The position numbers and the translations under genes were made by a program. A model generated the notes under the pieces. It was not told the DNA's origin. It saw only the letters and a program-made list of their open reading frames with translations, and ran no database searches. From the NCBI RefSeq assembly GCF_024713945.1, contig NC_134682.1:1-64000 (forward strand): a stretch of DNA of 64,000 nucleotides. The letters are read 5' to 3'. Shown in pieces: positions 52,749-64,000 of this stretch. Within the stretch, counting starts at the first letter, position 1. Each line of letters starts with the position of its first letter. This DNA comes from Dermatophagoides farinae. Lineage: Eukaryota; Arthropoda; Arachnida; Sarcoptiformes; Pyroglyphidae.

Positions 52749-55039
52749 TGAGCATTGATTATTGGTAATTCAATATTGGCAACCTTTAATCCTTTCGTCA
52801 TGTTTACTAATTGCTAATTATCCGTTGGTTCATCCATTCAATTCAATTTTGCTATTCTTTACTATCTGGTTGCATCCAATCGAATCGAATCGGTGAATAA
52901 ATGACCAATTTGGACCGTTTTCCATGATAATAAGCATGTACGGTAAATAATATGCTCGCTAATACTTTCCCACAGCAGTGACAAATTGAATTCGTTTCGT
53001 TTCGAATTGTGATTTGTAAGCTGATCCCATTCATTCACTCATTCATTGATTCAATTGTGAACACTATGGCTATAATGGAAATGCAATTCTCTCTCTCTCT
53101 CTCTGCCTCACTATCCAATTGTTATTTTTACGGTTAACTAAACATACACACAATGCAATCTCAATCTAATGCACTCGTCACACATACTTGGTCCAATCGT
53201 CATCGATGATCCTAATAATTGGCCAAAATGTAAATCTAGTGATTGAAACATATGACTGATTTGGTTCTATTTGGCTCTCTTTATCCCTGTAAAAAAATTA
53301 CAAGCGATCAATCCACTCAAGTCGAAAAGTTTTAATCCCTAAACATTGTTTGAATGACAAATGCAATGCAACAATGCAATAAACTGGCTGCTGATTGGCT
53401 TTAATCTAGCGTGAATCAATCAACGAATCAATGAATGAATGGAACAGTCGATCACCAATCAATAATTCTCCCCGTTCCAAAATAATGGCTGTGGCGCCTC
53501 TTCTCAAATTGGTCTTTAATATATTTTGAAATCTTGAACTAAAAAGTGATTTATATACATACTCAGTCAGTCAGTCAGTCGGTTGGTTGGTTGGTTGGTT
53601 GGTTGATTGAAAACAGAGTTCATTTCGAGTGGCTCATAGACTTTCTGGCTTGTTCCCAAAATGCACAATTTTGTTGCCAACATTGATAATGGATCCATCA
53701 CCATCGAATAGATTGCAAATTTGTTCTGATTCATTGAATCTCCATCTCGATCATCGGCGAATTGTATGCACGTGTAATTCAATGTTTTCATTCATTATTT
53801 TTTCAAATTGAAATGATTTACATTCGTGATTGAATGTTGTTTTGCCCACCATTCATTCACAATTGAGCTGTTTGATTGATTTTGACCATTGGGTCGTATG
53901 AAAAATTCGTGTGCAGCATTCGTACAGTTACACACCTGGTCAGTTTTGTAATGAACAAGTTTTCCGATGGCCATCATGATAAAAACAATAACAATCATTG
54001 TAATAATCCAGTTTGAGTGAAAACATAAATTGATTTGCCAGACTCAGACTGTCCAACAGATATTTACTGGGATAATCTCCACTGTCTGAGTGATGGAGAC
54101 AAAATCTGACAGCCACGAATATTGCTACAATGATTGAATAATTGCTTATTAATTATCATTACAATTACAACATCTACATCTACATAGACATGGACACAGA
54201 TTAACCCCATGTGGAGAGCAAGAGATTAGAGTGTAGAGAATGGCTGGTCACAAATTCATTCTATTAGCATGATAATGACCTGTCTCTCTCTCTCATTCTC
54301 GCTCCATTATTATTCACTGATAATCCTCCTAGATAGAGAGAAAATTACCCGATATTTTAGTCACAAGTTAAGTGCAATTTGTCGCGTCGTGAATTTCGCT
54401 CACACATACAGATCATTCAGATGGATTGATTGAAATTGAATTGCAATGAGAAAGATTATAACAAGGCCTGGCCTATTAGTCGGTGTGTTGAATTGATTTT
54501 ATTAACCAACTTGGACGGTATGCAGAGCTCCACCTTAATCAATCGTCAAAATTAGCTAGAATGGGCGAGTATATTTGGCCATTGTGAATCAATTTTTGTT
54601 TAGAGTTTGTTGCTGCTGTTGTCAATATAACACCTTTCCAACGATTCGGGACAATCATTCATCAACAATAAACAATAATTGAATCAATGACAAGTTTATT
54701 ATCCCACAACACACCAACCGAAATAGTTATGTCGGTCGGTAATGTGTAACATACTCACTACACATTTTCCATACGTGTGTCCCATGTGTCTAGGTGCGCA
54801 TACTGCTATCAAAAAACATTCCCGTCGACGATTCTGTTTGCAGAATTGAAACACGTTCCTCAAACACAAACATTACAGTCTCCTTACGACAGCAATAAAA
54901 ACAACAACAACGTTCATGTGCATTTTACTGTGATGATGATGATTGATTTGAATCGGTTGAATTAAAATTTAAAAATTTCGACTCTTGAAACGGAAATTAA
55001 TTTTTTTTCATCTGTGAGAAACGGCAAGCTCTTAATGAA
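52749..55039. other. Gene-free region upstream of homeobrain-like gene
   Basis: 2.3 kb with no recognisable gene. Simple repeats include (TC)n at 53088-53104, (TCAG)n running into (GGTT)n at 53565-53605, and (TC)n at 54282-54296. A long non-coding flank is typical of a developmental transcription factor and may hold enhancers and the 5' UTR, but no specific site can be supported. Confidence 0.5.
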
Positions 55040-56894
55040 ATGATGTCACCTAATGTGAAGGAATTGCAATCCTCATCAACAGCAGTGAGCGATATAATGG
55101 CCACCATGATATCACCCTATGGTTATGATTCAGCCACCAAGATTGACAATCATCAATCGACAATCAATTATCACATGAACAATGAATCAAAGCCTGTGAC
55201 AAACAAAACCAACAGAAAAACAACACCATCATCGTCGTCGTCGTTATTTTTGATTGATCAGATTCTCAAAACGAATGATCAAATGTCCGACAGTGAAACC
55301 GGATCCGACACAGTTGATGATCGAGAAGCCATATCATTGGCTCTGATGGACGATGATGCAGATGATATTTTATCGCTTGAATCGATGCGTTCAAGTCGAC
55401 GCAAAGTTCGTCGTAGCCGTACCACATTCACCACATATCAATTGCATCAATTGGAACGAGCTTTCGAAAAGACTCAATACCCGGACGTCTTTACACGCGA
55501 AGAATTGGCCATGAGATTGGATCTAAGCGAAGCCAGAATTCAGGTAAGCATCACACGGACACATAGACGAGAGAGTGAGAAATGAACAAATTGAATCTGA
55601 ATTTATGAGGAGGATGAGGATGAGGATTACGTGACTATATTGATTGTGTGAATAAAAAACAAATTGATTCATTACTTGGCTAATCCGATTCCTCTTTTGA
55701 ATCGAATCAAATGTTTTTGATCAACAAATTAATTCGATTCAAGAATTTGCCATAATTAGTTTGTTTGTTGACTGTATGGTGGTATACAGAGTAGAGAATC
55801 TTAATTCACTTTTAGTTGGCTCCCATGAGAGAGAACCATGATCATTTCTAATAGTGTGGCTTAGTATTCATTCCTCCAGAGAGTCGTACAATCGCACAAT
55901 TCTCATTAAAGTTTGTCATTGTTTTTTTCATTGTTTTTATTTTCGTTGTTGTTGTTGTTGTTGTTGTTGTTTACAAAATTGATTGATTGAACTTGTTTTG
56001 TCAATCGTCTTATTCATGATCAATTTTGTATTAAATTAGCTTGTCAATTTTCCATCGTTTGATTTTTTTTCATTATTTTTCTCTGTTTTTTCAAAAAAAA
56101 ACAAATTCAAATCTCCCGAATGAATGTTTGTGCAGGTCTGGTTCCAGAACCGAAGGTAGGTGTTCTTTTCCCCGATTGCCAATTTCCAAAAATTTCATTC
56201 TGTAATTTTTTTCTCCAATTTATTTATTTTCACAATTCACAATAAACAATAAACAATAAACACTAGAGCTAAATGGCGAAAGCGTGAGAAATCGGGTCGT
56301 AATGAATCGACAAGCCCGATGCCAATGCCAATGCCGATGATGATGATGATGATGACAAACAATGATGGCGGCAACAAACTAATCAGTGACAATGATCAAC
56401 ACGGAAAACAACAACCACCGACTGTATCACATGACATCGGACAATCATCAATGGCCAAATCACCCAAACCATTTGGACATTTGGCTTTTTCATCCTCCTC
56501 GTCATCATCATCATCATCATCGTCCACCTCGTCTACAAACGCGTCATCGTCCATGGACAGGTCAAAGATGCCGCCACCACCATTGAGCAACCCGAAAATG
56601 GCAACACCTATGCCCATGATGGCCATCTCAAATTACATCAGTCCACTACATTGGTCATTGGCTGGTTCACCACCTTCACACTTTCCTGTTGCAGCAACCC
56701 CCCCACCATCATCCTCATCATCACTATTGTCCAATTATCTACAACAACACCTATTCCGTTGGCCAACGGCTGCCGCCTACTTATTGGCCAATGGTGATGA
56801 AGGTAATCATAGTATTCATAGTCATAGTGATCGGCTACAACAATGGGAAACTTATCTCAAAGAAATTCAATTGCTACACGATGATCAGCGATAA
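55040..56894 (+). CDS. hbn: Homeobrain-like paired-class homeodomain protein
   Basis: Three exons (55040-55543, 56136-56155, 56267-56894) give 383 residues. An octapeptide-like motif FLIDQILK (about residue 71) and an acidic stretch precede the homeodomain [59 protein letters not shown] (about 132-190), with Gln at position 50. [21 protein letters not shown] matches Drosophila homeobrain most closely among paired-like families (ARX, ALX, RAX differ). The middle exon is just 20 nt, encoding VWFQNRR with its neighbours; introns in the third helix are typical. The C-terminal half is Ser/Pro/Met-rich without a clear OAR motif. A brain-patterning transcription factor. AATAAA at 56949. Confidence 0.88.
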
Positions 56895-59800
56895 CCTTTA
56901 AACGATTCATTCATTCATTCATTGACTGTACAAAACTATGAACTGAATAATAAATCATATTATTATGCACATAAACAACACACAATGCGTCACTTTTATT
57001 TCTTTCTGCAATTTGCCTTTGGCCATAATAATCGAAGGGTCAAACACGCTTTACCTCGATGATTGATCAAATTGAATAAACAGACAATCAATCAATCATC
57101 ATGAGCATGTTTACTGTGATTTTCATTTCATCCTTTAGGCATCCAAAAATTCAATTTGTATATGTGCTTTGAATCATCAGAGAAAATTAAATTCATTGCC
57201 AACACACTGGATAAATGGATGGGCAAACAACAACAAACCGAGCAAAACAATGGCAAAGATCTTAACGTGTCGTGCAAATTAAATTGAAAAAATAAAATGG
57301 TGAGTTGTGAAATCAAATCAAATTTAGATTTGCTTTTGCAAAATGATTATTAAATGCTCAACAACAAATCATACACTCGACTCGACTAGACTCGCAGATT
57401 CATTGTCATTCAATTCCATTTTTCTGGCTGAGTGAATAATTGTTTATTTGCTGCAGAGAAGCAACCTTTGTTCATCGTCATCGCAATGATTAAATGATTC
57501 GATGATGCTGCTTGACAACAACATGGACAGGAAACGTTGTCGTTATTTAAAATGGCGAAATGGTTAACATGATAAAAAATAATAAAAAGTGTCAGCTGAT
57601 TTTCGCTTCATCGTTGTTTACATTCCGGATCATGGAGCTTTTCTCGATTGAATTCAATATAAGAGATATTTATATTTATTAGATAAGATAAGATGTTTCG
57701 CGACAATTCATTTAAACAATTGCCACACACACTCACTCACACACATTCATGAAATGACGAGTGTCGAGTTTGTTCACTGAATCATCATCATTTGAATTTC
57801 CTTAATTCAAGTTTAATTGAAATTCAAAATTGTTTCATTCATTCCATTCATTCAACCTAGCCATACACACAAATTATATAGCTGTTTGTTTCGATCCAAC
57901 CATTCGTGTGTGAATGAATTAGTATCCGGCAATATCGAGTCTGATCCAAGATTTCCATCCAACAACACACAGAATGCCCATTATTAGCTTGCAATCGACC
58001 ATTGGCAATGGCGACAAATATTAGTCAAATATTTACTCAACTTGATGCAGCCACTCACATTCATACATCCACATCCACATCCACACACATCCACACACAC
58101 ACACACACAATGGTCTTATTGGCAAGCTTGAAAATCAAATCAAATATCAACGAAACAACGAAACAACGACACACACACACACAAAGAATACAGGAGAGCA
58201 ATGTGCCATTATCGTTGAATGGAATGGAATGGAATCGAGAGAACCAAGCACTTGGCAGAAAACTTTATTCAATTTGATGATTGGCAAATCATTTTATTAT
58301 TAGCTTGTTAATTAAATTTAAATTGCATCATCATCGTCAATGGAATGGGAATTGGTTGCGCCGAATCATGGCCCTGAAGCTGTTTCCCACCACCACCACC
58401 ACCAAATTGATGGTTTATGCAGACCCGTGGGCGACATTCATACAGCCAAATATTTGTAGCTGTCAACGGTCCAAATTGAATTATTCACTTACCGATCGAT
58501 TCAGCATAATTTTCTCATTACTTGTGATAATTTGGCTACATTCTTGGTCATTGGTGATTCAGAAAAACAACAATCCCCTTTTCCGTCGCTGATTGATCTG
58601 AAATCGATTAGACTCATTCATTCATTGTGATTGGCCCTATTCTATTGTGATTGTGATTGTAAACTATCGACACAGTCTATTATAGACACAATTAATCGCC
58701 CGAATAGCCATGTATTTGAAAAAGGAGAACGGAAAATGTGCGCGCGCTCGATCCACCATGATTATGATTGAATAACAACAACGGACAACAACCAAACAAC
58801 AACAACAACAATCGAGTCAACAACTTGGAACATATAGTTGTTTCTTTCTTTTTTGACACTTTTTTCCATTTGACAAAAGCGAATATTATCTAGTGTGATA
58901 TATCTCCATGGGCCCATTCATTTTGATCATTTTCTCGTTTTCGGGTTCAAATATTTACCCAAACTTTTCTTTCTTTATGCTCGAAAGAAAAACGCTTTCC
59001 CATTGCCGAAATTGAGAAAGAAAACTTGCTTTTCAAATCGACAAACAACAACACAAACAGCCTTTGTTGTTGTCGTCGTCTTTATTGTTCGATGTGTGCT
59101 ATAGGTGCAATGTTTGATTCACAACATTTGATTCACAATATCTGATTCACAATGTTTGATCAATATCGGTAATCGATTATATGATATATTGGTTCCGATC
59201 GATCGATCATGACTCTGGTTGAATTGAATCGAATGCCCAAAGACAATTCTGTAAATCTGCTGTAAATATAGACAAATACAAAATGGCAACATCATACATC
59301 ATAGGTCTCTAATTAATTTGTGCTCGCTATTGCTGCAAGTAAAGACAAATTAATTAAATGGCAAATCAAATTTGCAGCATCGAGCAATCAACATGAAACA
59401 TTAAGCAGCGAGCAAAAGAGATTATTAGATTTAGCAGTAAAAACATCAAATTACCCAATGGACTAAATTGGAAAATAAAGTTAACTTGTTCCATCTTCTC
59501 TATCTATCTACGTATACGTTATCTAATTTGGCATTCGATTTACTGGTGAGTTGTTTTTCGTTATTTTTTCCATTTCCATTTCCATTTTCACTTTAACTTG
59601 AACTGTAGAACCAAACAACGATCGAACGAAACGGGCACCCTATTAAATCGTATTAGTGTGGCACTTGGCATCGATTTTGTCTTTTTTCATTTTTGTTTAG
59701 TTTTGTTTTCTTGTTTTGTTTTGTTTTGTTTTGTTCCTCCTGCTGTAATCCACTCGGTGGCTAAATAATAAAAAAAAGTTGACTAATTTGCAATAATCAA

Positions 59801-60546
59801 ACACTTGAATGCCATGTTCCATTTTTAGGAAATCATCCCAAGTAAATCCGATGTCAAGATTTAACGATAGAGAGCAATAATAATCATGAATGGCAGTGCA
59901 GATTATTAATCTGATTCTCATCCTCTCTCCCTCTCTCTCTCACTGAGTCTCGTTTCCATTTAATATTCATTCGTCATGATGGCAATGATTTCATTTGTCA
60001 ATTATGATTATGCAGCTTGCCATGTTTAGTAATTGCATCATTCTACTTGAATCTAACCTAATCTCTCTCTTTCTCTTTTGTATGATGACCCATGATGCAC
60101 AGCACAAAAAACATTTCATTCATTCGTTGGTTCATCGATTGGTAATATTGTAATAATCAAATTTCCAAGTTCAAGTTGGAAAATCTTTTCGACCGGAGAA
60201 ATATTCTTCTTGCCATGCAACAACACAAGAGGATCGGATGCAGAGACTTTATCCAAGTAGTACCCGAGTGGTGAGTGTCGGGCATGGGTTTTTTCATCCA
60301 TCCAATCCATCCAATTCATTCTTCTCTTTATTTGATTCGGCAAAATCAAATCAAATCTCGGGCAATTTCCTGCACCGGCAAATTGTGACAAAAAAGCTTC
60401 GTTCAACACACACACACACACACAGCATGGGTTCTGGTGAGTGAAAGGAAAAAACGTTTAAGTTTCATTACAATCATCGTTCATCGTTTATCGTTTATTA
60501 TTATTGAATTCAATTTATTCCAGTGTTTATCATATGTATAAAATTG
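56895..60546. other. Gene-free region between the two homeobox genes
   Basis: 3.6 kb between convergent genes with no convincing ORF. It contains (AC)n patches (58063-58108, 58163-58182), (TTTTG)n at 59702-59733 and a (TC)n run at 59925-59940. It probably includes both 3' UTRs and cis-regulatory DNA; nothing specific can be named. Confidence 0.5.
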
Positions 60547-63500
60547 TCACTTTTGATTGACGTCAGCAGTGATGCTGTTGTGATTGAGACACACTGGTTT
60601 ATCGCCATCATGATGATCATTATCAATCGATTCTGATGGCTGATTGTTTATCGATTCAATCGATATAGAAAGATTCAATGGACTAGTGGAAGGGCTGATT
60701 GATGTTGATGTGCATTTTTTACTTCGTAATTCTTCCCTGATTGCCATGTTATCGTCGATTGGCCAGGTCACTTTAGATTTCTGTTCCATTTCTTGATCAT
60801 TGGATTGATCAATGGATGTATTGGCCAATAGTGGTATTTTGGTCGATGATTGTTGCTGGTCAAATCCGTGTGGATGCGGTAGATAATTGGAATAACTGGC
60901 ATAAAAGGATGGACTAAACATGCTACAAAATGGACCATGAGATGAGGTGGTGGGTGGTGCAGGCATTTGTTGTTGACCCGTCGTTGAATTGGTTGCAAAT
61001 CCGATGGCCGCAGCCGTTGCAAGCCAAGAATCCAAACTTGATACAAACGATGTGCCACTGGCCATCAATGGAGATGTCACACCTATGCTGGGCATCAGGA
61101 AATTCGAATTGAATGCATGAGATTTGATCGGATTGACAACCGATGAATTTATTGCTGTTGAGCTGGCCAAAGTAATCGGACGACCGGATGACGACGATGA
61201 TGAAGACCGAGCTGGTGGTAATGGTGATGGTGGCGGCGATGATGACAATTGCATCGCAGTTGCATTGGTTGGACTTGGATCATAATCTTTGCCACCAAGA
61301 CTTCGGTAGGAACTTTGATCGTCCAGTTTTTCCTGTCGTCTCCATTTGGCCCTTTTGGGTAGGAATTTAATTTATTTGAAAATTTAAAAACTGCCTCACT
61401 TGCCCATTTGGTTGAACAAACAAACAATATTTACCTTCGGTTTTGAAACCAAACCTGTTCCGGAAATGAAATTTTTTTGATAAAAATAAAATTTTCATGC
61501 ACAACATAAATATTTATGATTCATGATTCACTGGAGTGATAATATTTGCTTAGTCATATTACCTGGACTCGTACTTCGGGCAGATTCACTTTCATTGCCA
61601 ATTCTTCTCGGCTATACACATCGGGGTAGTGTGATTTCTCGAACGCTCGTTCCAATTCATGTAATTGATATGTTGTGAATGTGGTCCGATTACGGCGATG
61701 TTTCTTCTTATTACCATTTCCGCTGTTTCCACTGTCGCTGGCATCCGGGTTGCTAAGCATCGATTCACCATCATCATTGCCATCGAATAAGTCGGGCGAC
61801 ACATTCTTATTGCGTCCTACGCCAAATTCAACGTCCACATCGTCATCAACATCGTCGCCATGATCGGAATCATTGTTGTCATCACCATTGTGTTCCTCAT
61901 TGCTAGCCGTGCAATGACCAATTTCACCATCATCCTCGCCATTATGGCCTAAAATCAATTGGTTCAATTAGTTTTCTTTCTGCAGTGAACATTGCTATAA
62001 ACATTTTTCTTGTGACAAAAACAACCAACAATGACAAACTCAATCTCTCTATGATAATGAACTTTGATAGTTGGCGCCGATTCATCTAGATGCCTCTTTC
62101 TTTACCTGCCGCCAAACTATTGTGTGCGTGTGTGTGTGTGTTGATCTGATTAGAATGTTGAGCATGTTGGTATTTTGTTTGATTCAACGCGCTTCGCAAA
62201 CTGTCTGTCTGAATTTGGTTCTTTTTGTCGTTGTGAAAAAGTGTCCATTGTGGATTAATAAAGGTAATAATCACCAGCCAGCCAGCCAGCCAGCTAGTCA
62301 GTCAGCGACATAATTGTCCCGTGCAATAATAGTTTCATAATTTTCTTGTTTCTTTTACAAATAGCCGCAGGTTGGTTGTGTTGTTTTGCATGAAAAGAAA
62401 GGTCCAAGAAAAGATTGACTAGTGTTGCCAATGTTCTAATGTTTCATTTTGATCATTACAATGACCATGTCTGTCTCTGTAGTTGAATTGAAACACTTTT
62501 CTCATCTATCAACAACCACAACCACAACAATAACAATAACAACAACAACAACAACAGCAATCTTGGAACAATTGGGCCAACAATAACATTGCCTCACTCT
62601 CCATATTGTGGTTTTGGTTCTGTTTTGGACAAACAAACACAATCGAAACCTGGTACTTTTCTTCTGCAATTGTTTTGTTTCCTACAGTTCGGCATTCTCC
62701 CTTTATATTCATCATGAATAAGGATTTATCCAGATTCAAACTAATCAAACAATTATCAACGAAAACAAATTTCATTTCAATTCAAAATTGAAACCCACCA
62801 ATGTCTCTGGATGTCATTTGAGACAATTTGCAAACTAACTGAATGACTGATTCGATTAAAATATTGCATAATCATTTGCCAGCAGCAGCAACAGAATGGT
62901 TACAAAATCAAAAGTTTTGCTGTCACAATGTAACCCCGTGCTGGTCGTTGAAATTGGTTGCCATAATTTGCAAAAACATTTTCCATTCATTATCGAGGAT
63001 GATGAATCAAATGGAATGACAGTAACAGAAATCGAATTGAATGCATTCACTAATTGGTTAGATGACCTGCTGTGTGTGTGTGTGTTTATGTTTACTAGGC
63101 TATCATTATCATTCTATCACTAATCTTGTCTTTGCACTTATGATCCATATTCAACCTCAAGTCATTCACGCTACTTACCGTGATCGTGGTTATTGTGATG
63201 CTGGTGATGGTGCACACAGGACAACAGACAATTGAATGTGGATGTTTGGTTGTGGTGTCGTTGTTTGGACGATATGGTTGCAGCAGCATTAAACTTGTTG
63301 GATGATGATTTCAAGCCGAGTATCTCGTCGATACTGTATCGATTCGATCGATGGTCAACGATGGCTGTATTGATATCTTTGCGTATCTTTAGATTGTGCA
63401 ATTGGCTATTATTGTTATTGCAATTGAATTGAGCAAACATTTGGCCACAGTGATCCAGTTTGCCTTGGTTATCATTATTGCTACATTTATCCATCGATTC

Positions 63501-63617
63501 ATGTAGATTGGGGATAAAAACCAGTTTTCGCATCTCGTTTTTCAACGTCGATTCCACATCATGTTGATGATGATGGTGATGATGATCCAAGTAAAATGAA
63601 TTATTCTCCATAATCAT
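60547..63617 (-). CDS. Rx: Rx/retinal homeobox paired-class protein
   Basis: Four exons on minus (63617-63179, 61948-61563, 61454-61435, 61351-60547) give 549 residues. Octapeptide YSIDEILGL (about residue 90) is the Groucho-binding motif of Rx. A long acidic region leads into the homeodomain [59 protein letters not shown], with the Rx-specific VNLPEVRVQ. The 20-nt third exon has the same boundaries as in the homeobrain-like gene. The C-terminal region is Ser/Pro-rich; a clear OAR motif is not seen ([12 protein letters not shown] is a weak candidate). It acts in anterior brain and, in vertebrates, eye formation. ATGs at 63617 and 63611 are both possible starts. Intron 1 is 1.2 kb, unusually long here. 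Confidence 0.9.
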
Positions 63618-64000
63618 TCGATTGTCCAATTAATCAAAACAATCACCAAAGGATTATAACCATCACCATTGGAAACAAATCAAGCGAACACCTCGACCAA
63701 GATTGTCTGAATGAAACTGGAATGATCAATGCACAGACACTTTATATTACACAATCCAAACCAACAGACAGACATGTACTGATGAACAACAAAGTTGACA
63801 AACTCAAATTACCTATATATAGAGAGAGAGAGAGAGAGCGTAGAGTGACTAGAATTGAATGGCTTCATGATGATCAAATCATCATCATTATTATGACGAG
63901 CAAAGGCACATTCGACATTCACATGATCTGAATTGTCGATGACAGAAAATTGCACAATGGAATAAGCATTCTATGATTCGATTATATGGACGCCTCACAT
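63618..64000. other. Upstream flank of Rx-like gene
   Basis: Probable promoter/5' UTR on the minus strand with an (AG)n run at 63821-63838 just downstream of TATATATAG (63813-63821). No gene is seen up to the window edge. Confidence 0.45.

Noticed and set aside
1-64000. tRNA, rRNA or other structured RNA genes
   Set aside because: None could be recognised by eye; a tRNAscan-SE/Infernal run would settle it.

Overview
This is an animal chromosome end, almost certainly from an astigmatid mite close to the house dust mites (Dermatophagoides, most likely D. farinae). The first bases are (AACCT)n, the C-rich strand of the arthropod TTAGG telomere, so position 1 is at or near a chromosome tip. Introns are short, mostly 50-210 nt. 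One gene (23.2 kb) encodes an ML/NPC2-family secreted protein of the mite group 2/22 allergen type.

Region 1 (1-3.5 kb) is telomere repeat broken up by non-LTR retrotransposon pieces whose poly(A) tails run straight into AACCT repeats. Their 3' ends share a short hairpin whose stem shows compensatory changes between copies.

Region 2 (3.5-21.2 kb) is a tandem duplication of about 8.9 kb (unit 1 3519-12342, unit 2 12343-21243). Each unit holds truncated telomeric retroelement tails, a degenerate GATACTGTAGC repeat field, LINE pieces, relics of a BEL/Pao LTR element and mariner-like transposase pieces. Unit 2 also carries a UBXN7-like pseudogene. The units differ by clean insertions (a hAT MITE with 8-bp TSD, a solo LTR with 4-bp TSD) that date after the duplication. 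Part of unit 1 (9758-10440) is a fine interleaving of two unrelated sequences and is probably a consensus error. A GC-rich tandem repeat lies at 11.0-11.4 kb, and an inverted relic of it lies at 22.0-22.1 kb, near the inner border of the subtelomere.

Region 3 (23-52.8 kb) is dense, ordinary euchromatin. In order: NPC2-like protein (+), PKA type I regulatory subunit (+), non-muscle myosin II heavy chain (+), SLC13 transporter (-), MTHFR (-), a short TCP10/SAS-4 G-box protein (-), CAPZB (-), a short CDK11 (+), a Siah-type E3 ligase (+), SPARC (+), LSG1 (+), SSU72 (-), PWP2 (-) and PEX11 (+). CAPZB/CDK11 and PWP2/PEX11 are tight head-to-head pairs; LSG1/SSU72 converge. These are housekeeping genes with no evident shared pathway.

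Region 4 (52.8-64 kb) is developmental and gene-poor: two paired-like homeobox genes, homeobrain-like (+, 55.0-56.9 kb) and Rx/retinal-homeobox-like (-, 60.5-63.6 kb), facing each other. This is two thirds of the ancient homeobrain-Rx-orthopedia (HRO) cluster.
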